A DNA stretch of 64,000 nucleotides from Adiantum capillus-veneris (Eukaryota > Streptophyta > Polypodiopsida > Polypodiales > Pteridaceae): the NCBI GenBank assembly GCA_014529385.2, contig CM043950.1, positions 79,850,343 to 79,914,342 of the forward strand. Reading direction: 5' to 3'. The position numbers were made by a program, and so were the translations under genes. The notes under the pieces were generated by a model, which saw only the letters and a list, made by a program, of their open reading frames with translations, did not search any database and had not been told where the DNA came from. Position 1 is the stretch's first letter; every line of letters begins with the position of its first letter. Positions 14,501-25,300 of this stretch are shown here, piece after piece.

Positions 14501-14794
14501 ACAAAGTTCATTTCATTTCTTTCATTGGCCTTGGATCTCATGTGAGATCCTACATGGATAGAATGTAGGAGGCATATACATATGTTTTTTTTGAAAAGTT
14601 TATGTTAAAACGAAGGGAACTCTGCCGAAATTTCTGTGGAAGCACGGTTGATTTGGGTGCTGCTCGCTTTCTTGGACAGAGGACAGGCAGTCTGGCTGTG
14701 GCTATGTCCATCTTTTCACTAGGCACAGGCCAGGCTGCCTGTCCTCTGCCGAAGAAAAACAATTTATGTTATGGTCGTCGCAATCTGTGTCACT

Positions 14795-14943
14795 AGGCCC
14801 GTCAAAATATGCGTTGATAACAGTACCTTTCGACGTGTATATCGACGCATATTGCGATGTTTCCGTAGGGACACATATTTTGACGGTTTTTTCGACGGGG
14901 TGCGTCGAAACCTGCGTCGAAGGCCCCCCTTTTTTGTTGTAGT
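14795..14943 (+). repeat. 3' subterminal repeats and TIR of CACTA element B, cut by element C
   Basis: TTCGACG, ATCGACG, TTTGACGG and GCGTCGAA words are iterated here, mirroring the 5' subterminal zone. The run ends in TTTTTTGTTGTAGT (14930-14943). The missing final G and the second GTAGT copy are found after element C at 51630-51635. Confidence 0.85.
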
Positions 14944-15085
14944 TGTTTAGATTATATGTGAAGCTACTCAATATATGGCTTCTCTATATATGGCACCCAG
15001 GTCCCCTCTATATATACATCATCTCATGTGTGTATTCTACACACTGTGGGGTTCTATTTCTATGCTCTCTTTTTCTCTTTCAACA
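14944..15085 (+). repeat. 5' LTR of element C
   Basis: 142 bp, beginning TGTTTAG and ending TTTCAACA. It carries a 15-bp internal duplication (TCTCTATATATGGC region) that is absent from the 3' copy. Confidence 0.92.
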
Positions 15086-15097
15086 TGGTATCAGAGC
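15086..15097 (+). other. Primer-binding site of element C
   Basis: TGGTATCAGAGC sits directly after the LTR end and is complementary to the 3' end of plant initiator tRNA-Met. Confidence 0.92.
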
Positions 15098-15119
15098 AGT
15101 ACGTTTTTGTTTTCGATTT

Positions 15120-16060
15120 TTTTCCTAATTGAAAACGATTTTGCAGAAACTACCTGCCAGAGACTGAAAACAATATGGTCTATAACTTTGCAGAAGGAAG
15201 TTTTTTCAAATTCTTCACCGATTTTGAGTTATTGTTCGCGGACTACGTACATGCCTGAAAAGCACCTTCCGCTTTTTGTTTTTGATTTTTTTGCTAATTG
15301 AAAACGATTTTGCAGAAACTACCCACCTAAGAGATCGGAATCAATGTGGTCTACAACTTTGTAGAAGGAAGTTTTTTCAAATTCTGCACCGATTTTGAGT
15401 TATCGTTCGTGGACTGCGTACATACCTGAAAAGCAACTTTCGCTTTTGGTTTTTGATTTCTCTGCTAATTGAAAATGATTTTGTAGAAACTACCCCTCTT
15501 AAGAGACCGGAATCGATGTGGTCTACAACTTTGCAGAAGGAAGTTTTTTCAAATTCTGCACCGATTTTGAGTTATCGTTCGCGGACTGCGTACATACCTG
15601 AAAAGCAACTTTCGCTTTTCGTTTTTGATTTCTCTGCTACTTGAAAACGATTTTGCAGAAACAACCCTCTAAACAGACGGGAATCAATGTGGTCTACAAC
15701 TTTGCAGAAGGAAGTTTTTTCAAATTCTTCACCGATTTTGAGTTATTGTTCGTGGACTGCGTACATGTCTGAAAAGCAACTTCCGCTTTTTGTTTTTGAT
15801 TTTTCTGCTAATTGAAAACGATTTTGCAGAAACTACCTGCGTGGGAGACCGGAATCGATGTGGTCTACAACTTTGCAGAAGGAACTAGCTGTTGCAGGCA
15901 TCGAAATCGATGAGAAACTATTTGCTTAAGCCATCGTAATCGATGTGGTCTATAACTTTGCAGAAGAAAGTTTCTCTAAATTCTGCACCGATTTTGGGTT
16001 ATCGTCTTGGACTACGAATATGTTTGACAAGCAAAATTTTACTTTTTGCTTTTGATTTTT
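15120..16060 (+). repeat. About 170-bp tandem repeat in the leader of element C
   Basis: The anchor word AATTGAAAACGATTTTGCAG (or a one-base variant) starts near 15127, 15296, 15467, 15639 and 15810, giving a period of 169-172 bp. A decayed copy runs on to about 16060. Each unit also holds GTGGTCTACAACTTTGCAGA. Open frames through it are periodic and carry no recognised domain. Confidence 0.9.
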
Positions 16061-16194
16061 CTCATGATTGAAAACTTCTCACTTATATTTTTTCTTCATC
16101 AATCATATATTTGTTACTGACGTAACTTTGCTGCAAAAGCTAGTTACATATCATTCCGATTCAGGTGAGCAATTGATGATCGTCCAAATTCTAT

Positions 16195-16634
16195 TGAGCT
16201 ACTGTTGTGATTTTGATGGTACCATGATGATGTTTTGTTAGTACTTTGGTCATGGTGATCATGGTGATTTTTGTTGATACCATGATGATATTTCATTGAT
16301 ACCATGGTTATTCTCGGTGATGCCATGATGATGTTTCGTTGATACCATGGTTATTCTCGGTGATTCCATGATGATATTTCATTAATTCCATGGTGATTTT
16401 TGTTGATACCATGATGCTGTTTCGTTGATACCATGGTTATTCTCGGTGATACCATGATGTTGTTTCGTTGATATCATGGTTATTCTCGGTGATACCATGA
16501 TGTTGTTTCGTTGATACCATGGTTATTCTCGGTGATTCCATGATGTTGTTTCATTGATACAATGATTATTTTCGGTGATATCATGATGCTTTTCGTTGAT
16601 ACCATGATGATTTATTCATTTTTATTGATACAAT
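16195..16634 (+). repeat. About 48-bp tandem repeat (GATACCATGATG / TGGTTATTCTCGG); insertion target of element D
   Basis: Units alternating GTTGATACCATGATG, TTTCGTTGATACCATG and GTTATTCTCGGTGAT repeat from about 16195 to the left end of D at 16635. The same kind of sequence resumes directly after D at 50773 (CAATGATGATGTTTTGTTAA), which pairs with a unit at about 16221 (GATGATGTTTTGTTAG). This shows that D interrupted this array. Confidence 0.88.
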
Positions 16635-16667
16635 AAGACCATATTAGGTATTTTGGTAAAAATCTCA
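16635..16667 (+). repeat. Left TIR of element D
   Basis: The first 16 bases, AAGACCATATTAGGTA, are identical to the inverted right end. The next 15 or so match imperfectly (TTGGTAAAAATCTCA against GTGGGAAAATCCCA). Confidence 0.85.
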
Positions 16668-16926
16668 CATTATGGGAATCTCCAAATCGACCGAATTCAT
16701 GTAATTTGGGAATTTTCCACTTAAAGTGGGAAAAATTGAGGTGTGTGGCTAGTAAATAAAGTGAAAATCTCATAGGATTGTGGTGTTGATAAACACCAAA
16801 AGTCAAGAGGATGTACAACACATGGATTTGAATAATAACTATAAATTACATAAAACAAAGGAAGATACAAAAAAGATTTTGTTTACAAATTGACTAGTAT
16901 AGTCACAATAGAAGCTCCACATAATT

Positions 16927-19900
16927 CTACTCCACATTTGATACCATATCTGAACTTTGATCCAAGTGTGGCTGATGTGCACGAGTGAGGCCTTCTTTGG
17001 CTTTTAGAGCATGTCTTTCTGGAATCTTTATTCTAGAAAATGGTCCTTCTTTGTTGGGTCTCCAGGACCAAACAATTGCATCTATAGTTTCCCACACTTG
17101 TGGGTCCTTATAGTTGACAGCCCAATAACCCTTCCAACAATTACTGTAAGCTTGAGTATCTGTCATCCCACTTTTTCTCGCGCAAGGTGCCCAATATTGA
17201 ATCAAGAGTTTTCTGTAGTTTGGTGATGTAGGCTCATTATCAATGTCAGATAAAGCCATTGCAAGCCACACTGGATAGATTTCTGTGTCACTCGGAACAA
17301 GCATAAGAAAGTCACCTTGGTGCACATCAGACATAGGGTCAAACTCTTCCCTTGGCCTATCTCGTTGAGGCCCACAAAAATGATCATTCAACTCTTCAAG
17401 GCCTAGGAATCTTTCTGCTCCTTGTTGCAAATTCATTGTAGTGCTTTGTAGATGAGAATATTCTTGAGTTTTTGGCCAAAACATTTCATACAAGACTCCC
17501 TCTGATATGATTGCTTTTCCAATCTCTTCAATTACCTTACTCCAATAATCTATCACGGGTCTATAATATCGCGGAATACTTGAACCATTCCCTAAATTTT
17601 TCCAAAATTTTATATAGTTCTTTAGCCCCAAAATGACTTCTTCGTGGGCCTTGACATACTCCGCCATTTGTACTAGAGGTGGATCTCCATGTGGTAACAT
17701 TGGCTTGCCTTCTGTGTCTGTTTTCCAAAGGCGAATACTTCCACTCCAACTTGATACACCTACATGTGCCTTATATTGCATCATTGGTGTCTCATCTTGC
17801 ATAAAGAACCTGAACTGAAGCGGTTTGGAATGTCCAACAAGTATGTCTTGTCCATCACAAAGATAGCCATCACAATATTGCTTGAAATCAGGGATCTTTG
17901 TGAGAAAAAATGGAGCTGGAGATGAAGATGAGCTGTTTCGTAATGTATCCATCAAATGTGGCAAAGTATAGGTTTGTGTAACTCTCAACTTCTCTGAAAA
18001 CCTACTAAACATGGCGTCTATGTCCTCATGTGTATGCCCAACCATTAAAAATCCTAGCTGGATGGTTTTGAAAACACCCCTTGCAACAAGCATTGACAAA
18101 TAGGCAAATAAGTATCGATTTTTGTTTTCCCCTGCACAATTATCCAATTGTAGCAACAAGTTCTCTGGCAATCTGCGAAATGTTGACCCCAATTCCTCTT
18201 CTGCAATTTCTGACGACTGCACAATGGGCTCTTTTCCATCACTCAAGTTATGGTAGTCCAAAGCATCCCTTGAGTTCAAAGCATGTAGTAGTGAAATATT
18301 GCTCCTTGGAAGTCCATTTGTTACTAGATCACCAAGAGGATGCTTATCTATCCTCTCGAGGTTATGTAAACAATTAGCAATTGAGCCAATTGTAAGATTT
18401 GGATCAGCTGGCCACAAACCATTCAAGACAAAGTGTCCGTAATGATCTTCTCCATGTCCATGAGTGATCATGCCAATCAATGCCACCTGCAGATTATATC
18501 CTGAATCCACACCCTTGGGAACAATGCGTAATCTAGGAATGGCAGTCTTCTTTTGATCCATCTTATCATGGATTATGCATACATATTTTTGTGGTTGAGT
18601 TTCTGAATACGTGCGCCATGCATAATATAGGCTTCTGCAACTCTTTTGTTGTGCCATGTGAACTTCTCTCTCCCTCAAGAGAAGAGCTCTCTCTTCAAGA
18701 GAAGGTTTAGCTTCTAACCTTGCCTTGATTGAGCTACAAATATTGCACTTAGAGAACTCACTCGTCTTTGTTAAAGTGACATGTGGGTACTCTTTGTTCC
18801 AAATTCTACCAAAAGAAGATTGGGATAGCTTCTTCTCATAGCCCATTTGGTCAAGTGTCGTGTTGATTTCACATAAAATATCCACTTGTTTGTATGTTGA
18901 TGGAATCACCAATTGAGTCTCTCTTGAGCCATCTAGCAGTGTTCTACTTCTATGTGGCATTTTCTCAGAGTTATTTTCCACAAACTCGTTTAGTAGTGCT
19001 CTTGCTAAACTAGTATGTTGAAGTCCCCTTCTCAATGTACATGTGTTCCCATGTACATATTGGCGCACACCATTTTCAAAGTTCTCCTTGTATCGATAAA
19101 ATGATGTCTTTGGTATTCCATGTAGCTCATACCATGCTCTACAACAAACAATAGAGCCATTTAGCCTGAATTGGTATCGTGACTTCTCATCTTTCTGATA
19201 ACATATAGAAAGAACATCATAAACATAATTAGTGCGTGATTTTTGAGACTCTCCCCAAAATTGTTGTCGTAACCTTGTCACCATATCACGATCTGCAAAT
19301 TGGCAGCATTTTTGTGCACAACAATCAATGCATGATACCCTTTGAATTGATTTGTTTGAAAGGTAAAAAGTCGAAGCTGGTGCTGCTTTTGATTTTTGAG
19401 TCCTGTTCATGAAAGTGTATCGTCTCTTCCTTGACAACTGGACAACATTACTCCCATCAAGTTTTTTTCCAACATTGCCATCGTTGGATACATCCTCATA
19501 TGTAGCATGCATGCCATCAACAGGAACAAAGCGTTGTAATGGGCTCCCATTCAACATTGTTGTCTGCTTGATGGGCCACTTTAGCAAAGTGATGCTACCC
19601 ACTTCAACCACATCATGAATGCTTGCATTTTCTCTTTCAATACCCACACCCACACAATCAGGACCAAGTTCCTGAAAGTTGACATAATCATGTGGAAATA
19701 CATATAAGATGGTCCCTTCATTCATGGTTTGCATCATTGTGTCATCTTTTAAAAGGACCCTCTGATTTCTCCAAGACTCTCGAATCATTGCTTCAAATTC
19801 TGGGCTTGTCATAGGTATTGCATCTGTAACTAGAGGATCAGAATGATCATGTTCTTCATCACCATTGTAGCTTTCGTGTGGATCAATTAAGTTCCCATTT

Positions 19901-20154
19901 AATACAAAAGATTGCAAAAGAAGCTTTGACCATCGAACAGCACTCCATAATGAGCCTTGGAGAGATGAAGTATCCATTGTAGGAAAAGGTAGGACCACAT
20001 CCTTCAAGCATTCCTCCACTAGTATGGAGACATTTCCCAGCCCTATCTTTGTACCACCACAAGTGGAATCTGGATCTGTTCTACACACACAACCAATACC
20101 AACGATTTCATTGTCAAGTATCATATGTACTTTCTCCCCAGATTCAAAGTCCAT
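16927..20154 (-). CDS. DUF7869-type protein, candidate transposase of element D (1075 aa)
   Basis: A single intact 1075-codon frame begins at the ATG at 20154 and ends in TAG at 16927, about 290 bp inside the left TIR. A Cys-rich patch lies at residues 275-286 (CIDCCAQKCC) and a helix-turn-helix-like stretch at about 333-360 (WYELHGIPKTSFYRYK). A further Cys pair is at 470-473 (CNIC). The C-terminal half has an RNase-H-fold pattern: D530 in IIHDKMDQ, D671 in LQLDNCAGENKNRY, and GHTHEDIDAMFSRFSEKL at about 706-723, the hallmark of DUF7869-type proteins of eukaryotic mobile elements. I infer that these acids form the catalytic site. The ATG directly follows an acceptor-like ACTTACAG on the minus strand, so a 5'-UTR intron probably reaches back into the array. 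The lack of stops or frameshifts contrasts with every other transposase in the window. Confidence 0.8.
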   Translation of the reverse strand: MDFESGEKVHMILDNEIVGIGCVCRTDPDSTCGGTKIGLGNVSILVEECLKDVVLPFPTMDTSSLQGSLWSAVRWSKLLLQSFVLNGNLIDPHESYNGDEEHDHSDPLVTDAIPMTSPEFEAMIRESWRNQRVLLKDDTMMQTMNEGTILYVFPHDYVNFQELGPDCVGVGIERENASIHDVVEVGSITLLKWPIKQTTMLNGSPLQRFVPVDGMHATYEDVSNDGNVGKKLDGSNVVQLSRKRRYTFMNRTQKSKAAPASTFYLSNKSIQRVSCIDCCAQKCCQFADRDMVTRLRQQFWGESQKSRTNYVYDVLSICYQKDEKSRYQFRLNGSIVCCRAWYELHGIPKTSFYRYKENFENGVRQYVHGNTCTLRRGLQHTSLARALLNEFVENNSEKMPHRSRTLLDGSRETQLVIPSTYKQVDILCEINTTLDQMGYEKKLSQSSFGRIWNKEYPHVTLTKTSEFSKCNICSSIKARLEAKPSLEERALLLREREVHMAQQKSCRSLYYAWRTYSETQPQKYVCIIHDKMDQKKTAIPRLRIVPKGVDSGYNLQVALIGMITHGHGEDHYGHFVLNGLWPADPNLTIGSIANCLHNLERIDKHPLGDLVTNGLPRSNISLLHALNSRDALDYHNLSDGKEPIVQSSEIAEEELGSTFRRLPENLLLQLDNCAGENKNRYLFAYLSMLVARGVFKTIQLGFLMVGHTHEDIDAMFSRFSEKLRVTQTYTLPHLMDTLRNSSSSSPAPFFLTKIPDFKQYCDGYLCDGQDILVGHSKPLQFRFFMQDETPMMQYKAHVGVSSWSGSIRLWKTDTEGKPMLPHGDPPLVQMAEYVKAHEEVILGLKNYIKFWKNLGNGSSIPRYYRPVIDYWSKVIEEIGKAIISEGVLYEMFWPKTQEYSHLQSTTMNLQQGAERFLGLEELNDHFCGPQRDRPREEFDPMSDVHQGDFLMLVPSDTEIYPVWLAMALSDIDNEPTSPNYRKLLIQYWAPCARKSGMTDTQAYSNCWKGYWAVNYKDPQVWETIDAIVWSWRPNKEGPFSRIKIPERHALKAKEGLTRAHQPHLDQSSDMVSNVE

Positions 20155-20219
20155 CCTGTAAGTAAAAAGATTACATTGTTAAATCCATAGTTATAGAAAA
20201 ATACTCTTCAAACCAAAAA

Positions 20220-23200
20220 TCATGCTACAACATGAAAAAGGTTTGCATAGGTTGGACAAGTGGTGAACCTTGAGACCAAATCCTCCTTGCTATATTAATG
20301 GAAGCAAGGTTGGACAAGTGGTGGACCTTGAAACCAAAGCCTCTTTGCTATATGAGAGCATAGGTTGGACAAGTGGTGGACCTAGTTGTAATACCCACTA
20401 CCACCTATCAACTACTATAGGACTATGCTTTCCAATGTCCAAGTATCCCTTGAGTCTTTCAAGGTTGAACACGTGGTGGACCTTGAAACAAAAATCCCCT
20501 TTCTATATCAGAGCATAGCTTGGACAAGTGGTGGACCTAGTTATAATGCCCAATATCCAAGGTGAAATACCTTAGGACTTTGCTACCTTGCTTGCCAATG
20601 TTTACGTAGCCCCTCATTTCTTTAATGGAAGTAAGGTTGGACAAGTGGTGGACCTTGAAACCAAAGCCTCTTTGCTATATAAGAGCATAGGTTGGACCTA
20701 GTTTTAATACCCACTGCCACCTATCAACTACTATAAGACTATGCTTTCCAATGTCCAAGTATCCCTTGAGTCTTTCAAGGTTGAACACGTGGTGGACCTT
20801 GAAACAAAAATCCCCTTTCTATATTAGAAAGGTTGAACACATGGTGGACCTTTAAACGAAAATCCCCTTTCTTTATCAGAGCATAGCTTGGACAAGTGGT
20901 GGACCTAGTTATAATGCCCAATATCCAAGGTGAAACACCTTAGAACCTTGCTACCTTGCTTGCCAATGTTTACGTAGCCCTCATTTCTTTAATGGAAGCA
21001 AGGTTGGACAAGTGGTGGACCTTGAAAGCAAAGCCTCTTTGTGATATGAGAGCATAGGTTGGACCTAGTTGTAATACCCACTTCCACCTATCAACTACTA
21101 TAGGACTATGCTTTCCAATGTCCAAGTATCCCTTGAGTCTTGCAAGGTTGAACACGTGGTGGACCTTGAAACCAAAATCCCCTTTCTATATTAGAAAGGT
21201 TGAACACATGGTGGACCTTTAAACGAAAATCCCCTTTCTTTATCAGAGCATAGCTTGGACAAGTGGTGGACCTAGTTATAATGCCCAATATCCAAGGTGA
21301 AACACCTTAGAACCTTGCTACCTTGCTTGCCAATGTTTACGTAGCCCCTCATTTCTTTAATGGAAGCAAGGTTGGACAAGTGGTGGACCTTGAAAGCAAA
21401 GCCTCTTTGCGATATGAGAGCATAGGTTGGACCTAGTTGTAATACCCACTGCCACCTATCAACTACTATAGGACTATGCTTTCCAATGTCCAAGTATCCC
21501 TTGAGTCTTGCAAGGTTGAACACGTGGTGGACCTTGAAACCAAAATCCCCTTTCTATATTAGAAAGGTTGAACACATGGTGGACCTTTAAACGAAAATCC
21601 CCTTTCTTTATCAGAGCATAGCTTGGACAAGTGGTGGACCTAGTTATAATGCCCAATATCCAAGGTGAAACACCTTAGAACCTTGCTACCTTGCTTGCCA
21701 ATGTTTACGTAGCCCCTCATTTCTTTAATGGAAGCAAGGTTGGACAAGTGGTGGACCTTGAAAGCAAAGCCTCTTTGCGATATGAGAGCATAGGTTGGAC
21801 CTAGTTGTAATACCCACTGCCACCTATCAACTACTATAGGACTATGCTTTCCAATGTCCAAGTATCCCTTGAGTCTTGCAAGGTTGAACACGTGGTGGAC
21901 CTTGAAACCAAAATCCCCTTTCTATATTAGAAAGGTTGAACACATGGTGGACCTTTAAACGAAAATCCCCTTTCTTTATCAGAGCATAGCTTGGACAAGT
22001 GGTGGACCTAGTTATAATGCCCAATATCCAAGGTGAAACACCTTAGAACCTTGCTACCTTGCTTGCCAATGTTTACGTAGCCCCTCATTTCTTTAATGGA
22101 AGCAAGGTTGGACAAGTGGTGGACCTTGAAAGAAAAGCCTCTTTGCGATATGAGAGCATAGGTTGGACCTAGTTGTAATACCCACTGCCACCTATCAACT
22201 ACTATAGGACTATGCTTTCCAATGTCCAAGTATCCCTTGAGTCTTGCAAGCTTGAACACGTGGTGGACCTTGAAACCAAAATCCCCTTTCTATATTAGAA
22301 AGGTTGAACACATGGTGGACCTTTAAACGAAAATCCCCTTTCTTTATCAGAGCATAGCTTGGACAAGTGGTGGACCTAGTTATAATGCCCAATATCCAAG
22401 GTGAAACACCTTAGAACCTTGCTACCTTGCTTGCCAATGTTTACGTAGCCCCTCATTTCTTTAATGGAAGCAAGGTTGGACAAGTGGTGGACCTTGAAAG
22501 AAAAGCCTCTTTGCGATATGAGAGCATAGGTTGGACCTAGTTGTAATACCCACTGCCACCTATCAACTACTATAGGACTATGCTTTCCAATGTCCAAGTA
22601 TCCCTTGAGTCTTGCAAGGTTGAACACGTGGTGGACCTTGAAACCAAAATCCCCTTTCCATATCAGAGCATAGCTTGGACAAGTGGTGGACCTAGTTATA
22701 AAGCCCCTCCTTTCTTTAATGGAAGAAAGGTTGGAAAAGTGGTGAATCTTGAAACCCAAACCCTTTGGCTATATATAGAGGATATCTTGGACAAGTGGTG
22801 GGCTTAGTTGTAGTATCCAATGTCCAAGGTCCAAGGTGAACTATGTAAAGACCTTACTTCCAAAAACAGAGTCGTACAAGTGGTTCTCCTTGAAACCAAA
22901 ACCTCCTTAGTGTATTAGAACATAGCTTGGAGAAGTGGTGGACTTAGTTGTAATGGTGAATGTCCAAAGCAAACTATTATAGGACCTTGCTTCCCAAATC
23001 AAGTTTGGACAAGTGGTGGATCTTGAAACCAAAACCCCTTACTCTATTAGAGCATAGCTTAGATAAGTGGTGGACCTAGCTGCCATGGAAAATGTTCAAT
23101 CTGAACTGCTGCAAGACCTTGCTATTAAATGTCTAAGTAGAGCTAGCTTCTTTAATGGAATCAAGGTTGGGAAAGTGGTGCATCTTGAAACCAAAAGCCC

Positions 23201-23330
23201 TTTATTGTATTAGAGCATAGCTTGGACAAGTGAGGGACCTAGTTTTAATGTGTGATGTCCAAAGAAAAGTATTACAAGACCTTGCTTTCCAATATTTGAA
23301 TTGGTCAAGTGGTTAAAACTAAGTATAAAA
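20220..23330 (+). repeat. Array block 1 of the 20-bp word, with a 368-bp higher-order repeat
   Basis: TTGGACAAGTGGTGGACCTT and close variants (for example GGTTGAACACGTGGTGGACC) recur every 50-130 bp, all on the plus strand. Between about 20590 and 22680 the block is built from 368-bp units, at least five nearly identical copies with exact 368-bp spacing (equivalent points at 21155, 21523, 21891, 22259 and 22627). Copies differ by a few bases, which indicates recent amplification. Flanks of the block (22700-23330) hold diverged single copies. Minus-strand open frames here are produced by the repeat itself. The block probably lies in a 5'-UTR intron or upstream region of the DUF7869 gene. Confidence 0.95.
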
Positions 23331-25300
23331 CTTTGACCATTTTCTTCTCGAATTGCCAAAAAGCTAGTTTTAGACACCCCTAAATGAAAATGGTTTAGGG
23401 TGGCCTTAAACAATGTTTTTTCAAAGACTTGAACAAAAGGGTTGTTGAAGAGTAATGACAATTTATTGTGGCTTGAAGTGCCTGAGTATGTGAAAACAAG
23501 CCTAGGTTTTCCACGAGGCAAAAGGTGACATAATAAGAACATTGGAAAGTTAGGATTGACCATGTGGCCTAAACTTTGGCAAGTGAAGTGGTGGCCAAGT
23601 TTTGTGGCACAGTGTGCACTTGGTCCTATATGTGTTGACCACTTGGCTAAATCTAGGACCATAAGGCCAAACCTTTGGCACCTTAAATATAGTATGAGAC
23701 ATAATCTAGAACTGCTATAGTAAATTAGTAGTATAGCTAATATGTTAATATTTGTATTATATTTAAGTATATGCTAATATAATTTATGTTCAAAATTTCA
23801 CTAATGAAGAATGTTCCCATTTAGCACTCCAGATGCGGGGTCTTAGGGCAATGCCACAATGGGGTGACAAGGCAGCGCTTCCACGTGAGGTTTGGGGGTA
23901 GCGCTCTTGATGGGGATGTGGAATATAGCGCTCTCGATGGCGGGGCTTGGGAGGTTGATTTTGGGATATTGTTCTGAGCGGGGTCCTAGTATAGAGTTAT
24001 GCATGTTTTTCATATTTTCAACCATGATTTCTTTAATTTTGGCCGTGTGAATTGGTTAATTTTTTATATTGCTTTTGTTTTTTTTAATCCTATGATAAAA
24101 CATGGACTTGTAGCATACATGGCATTCTAATAAACCCTATCAAGATTAGGCACACAGAGAGCGCACGAGAAACGCACACAGAGAAAGCAGGCGAGCAGCA
24201 AAAACACAGAAAGCGCACACGGATCGCACACAGTTGGAGTATACGCGCGCGTAGAGGAGCAAGCTCGGCATCGTACACAACACACAGGTGGAGTGCACAG
24301 GATTGAAAGTTCCGCACAAGACAAAGAAACAGCAGCGTACACAACGCTTTCCAGAAGGGCAGGATCGGGCAGTCTTCTCAGGAGACATTGCACACCTCAC
24401 GAATAGAGAAAAAACAGGTATTTCTCTCTCTCTCACTCTCTGTCTTTCTCCATATAGAGAAGATGGTTCTCTGTAACTCTTCTTGCACACACACTCTCTC
24501 GTCAAAAGACAGAGATACATAGTTTAAACGTATCCCCGCACACATACACATATTCCCACACATCGTCTTCCTCTCTTCCACATACATAACCACAGTGAAA
24601 TCTGTTATCTTGCTGTCTCTCTCTTGAAAATACATGCACATATTCCCACACATCGTCTTCCTCACTTCCACATACATAACCACAATGAAATCTGTTATCT
24701 TGTTGTCTCTCTCTTGAAAATACGTGCACATATTCCCATACATCGTCTTCCTCTCTTCCACATACATAAACACAGTGAAATCTGTTATCTTTCTCTCTCC
24801 TCTCTCTAAAAAACAGTTATTTATCTCTCTCTCTCTCTCTATCTATCTATCTCTGTATTTGCTATCTCTCTCTTGAAAATACATGCTCATGTATGTGTGC
24901 GTCTGTGTTATCTATGTGTATGTATGTATATTTGTGTTATTTCATTGTAATACTCATACATAATGCAGATACACAATTACACTTAATTACGATATGCACA
25001 CATAGTATATATACATACATAAATATCACAAATAACTAACACATTGTAATACTAGTAAAATTGAATGGAAGACTTACTTGCGTGATCTGTTAAAGTCGAT
25101 TCTTGTAGCGAGTTCTGGATGTATGCTGAGCTGATTTTCCTCTAATCCATTTGTAGATATGATTGTAACTTCTGTTTCTCAAAAATAGTAGTGTTGTTTA
25201 GTGATACACCTAATGGACATAAATGGTTTAAACTAGGACATGTAGACCAAAAATACGTGTATTTCTTTGGATGAATATATACACTTTTTGGTGACCCTTA
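23331..25300. other. Array-free island between divergent genes of D; possible promoter region, with a 90-bp triplicate repeat
   Basis: The 20-bp word is absent here. The stretch 24120-24520 is CA/CT-rich. From 24547 a 90-bp unit starting CACATATTCCCACACATCG occurs three times (24547, 24637, 24727), followed by CT microsatellite and AT-rich DNA. A donor-like AAACAG|GTATTT stands at about 24415 on the plus strand. The genes on both sides have splice acceptors directly before their ATGs, so their first, non-coding exons and a shared or back-to-back promoter could lie here. No coding signal was recognised. Confidence 0.4.

Noticed and set aside
14230-14568. 112-codon frame of Val-Met-Ile repeats resembling a membrane protein
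   Set aside because: It is produced by the GGTTATGG tandem repeat.
24146-24520. Cys-rich minus-strand frames as small secreted proteins
   Set aside because: Three overlapping frames in a CA/GA-rich, low-complexity stretch, with no signal for one true frame.
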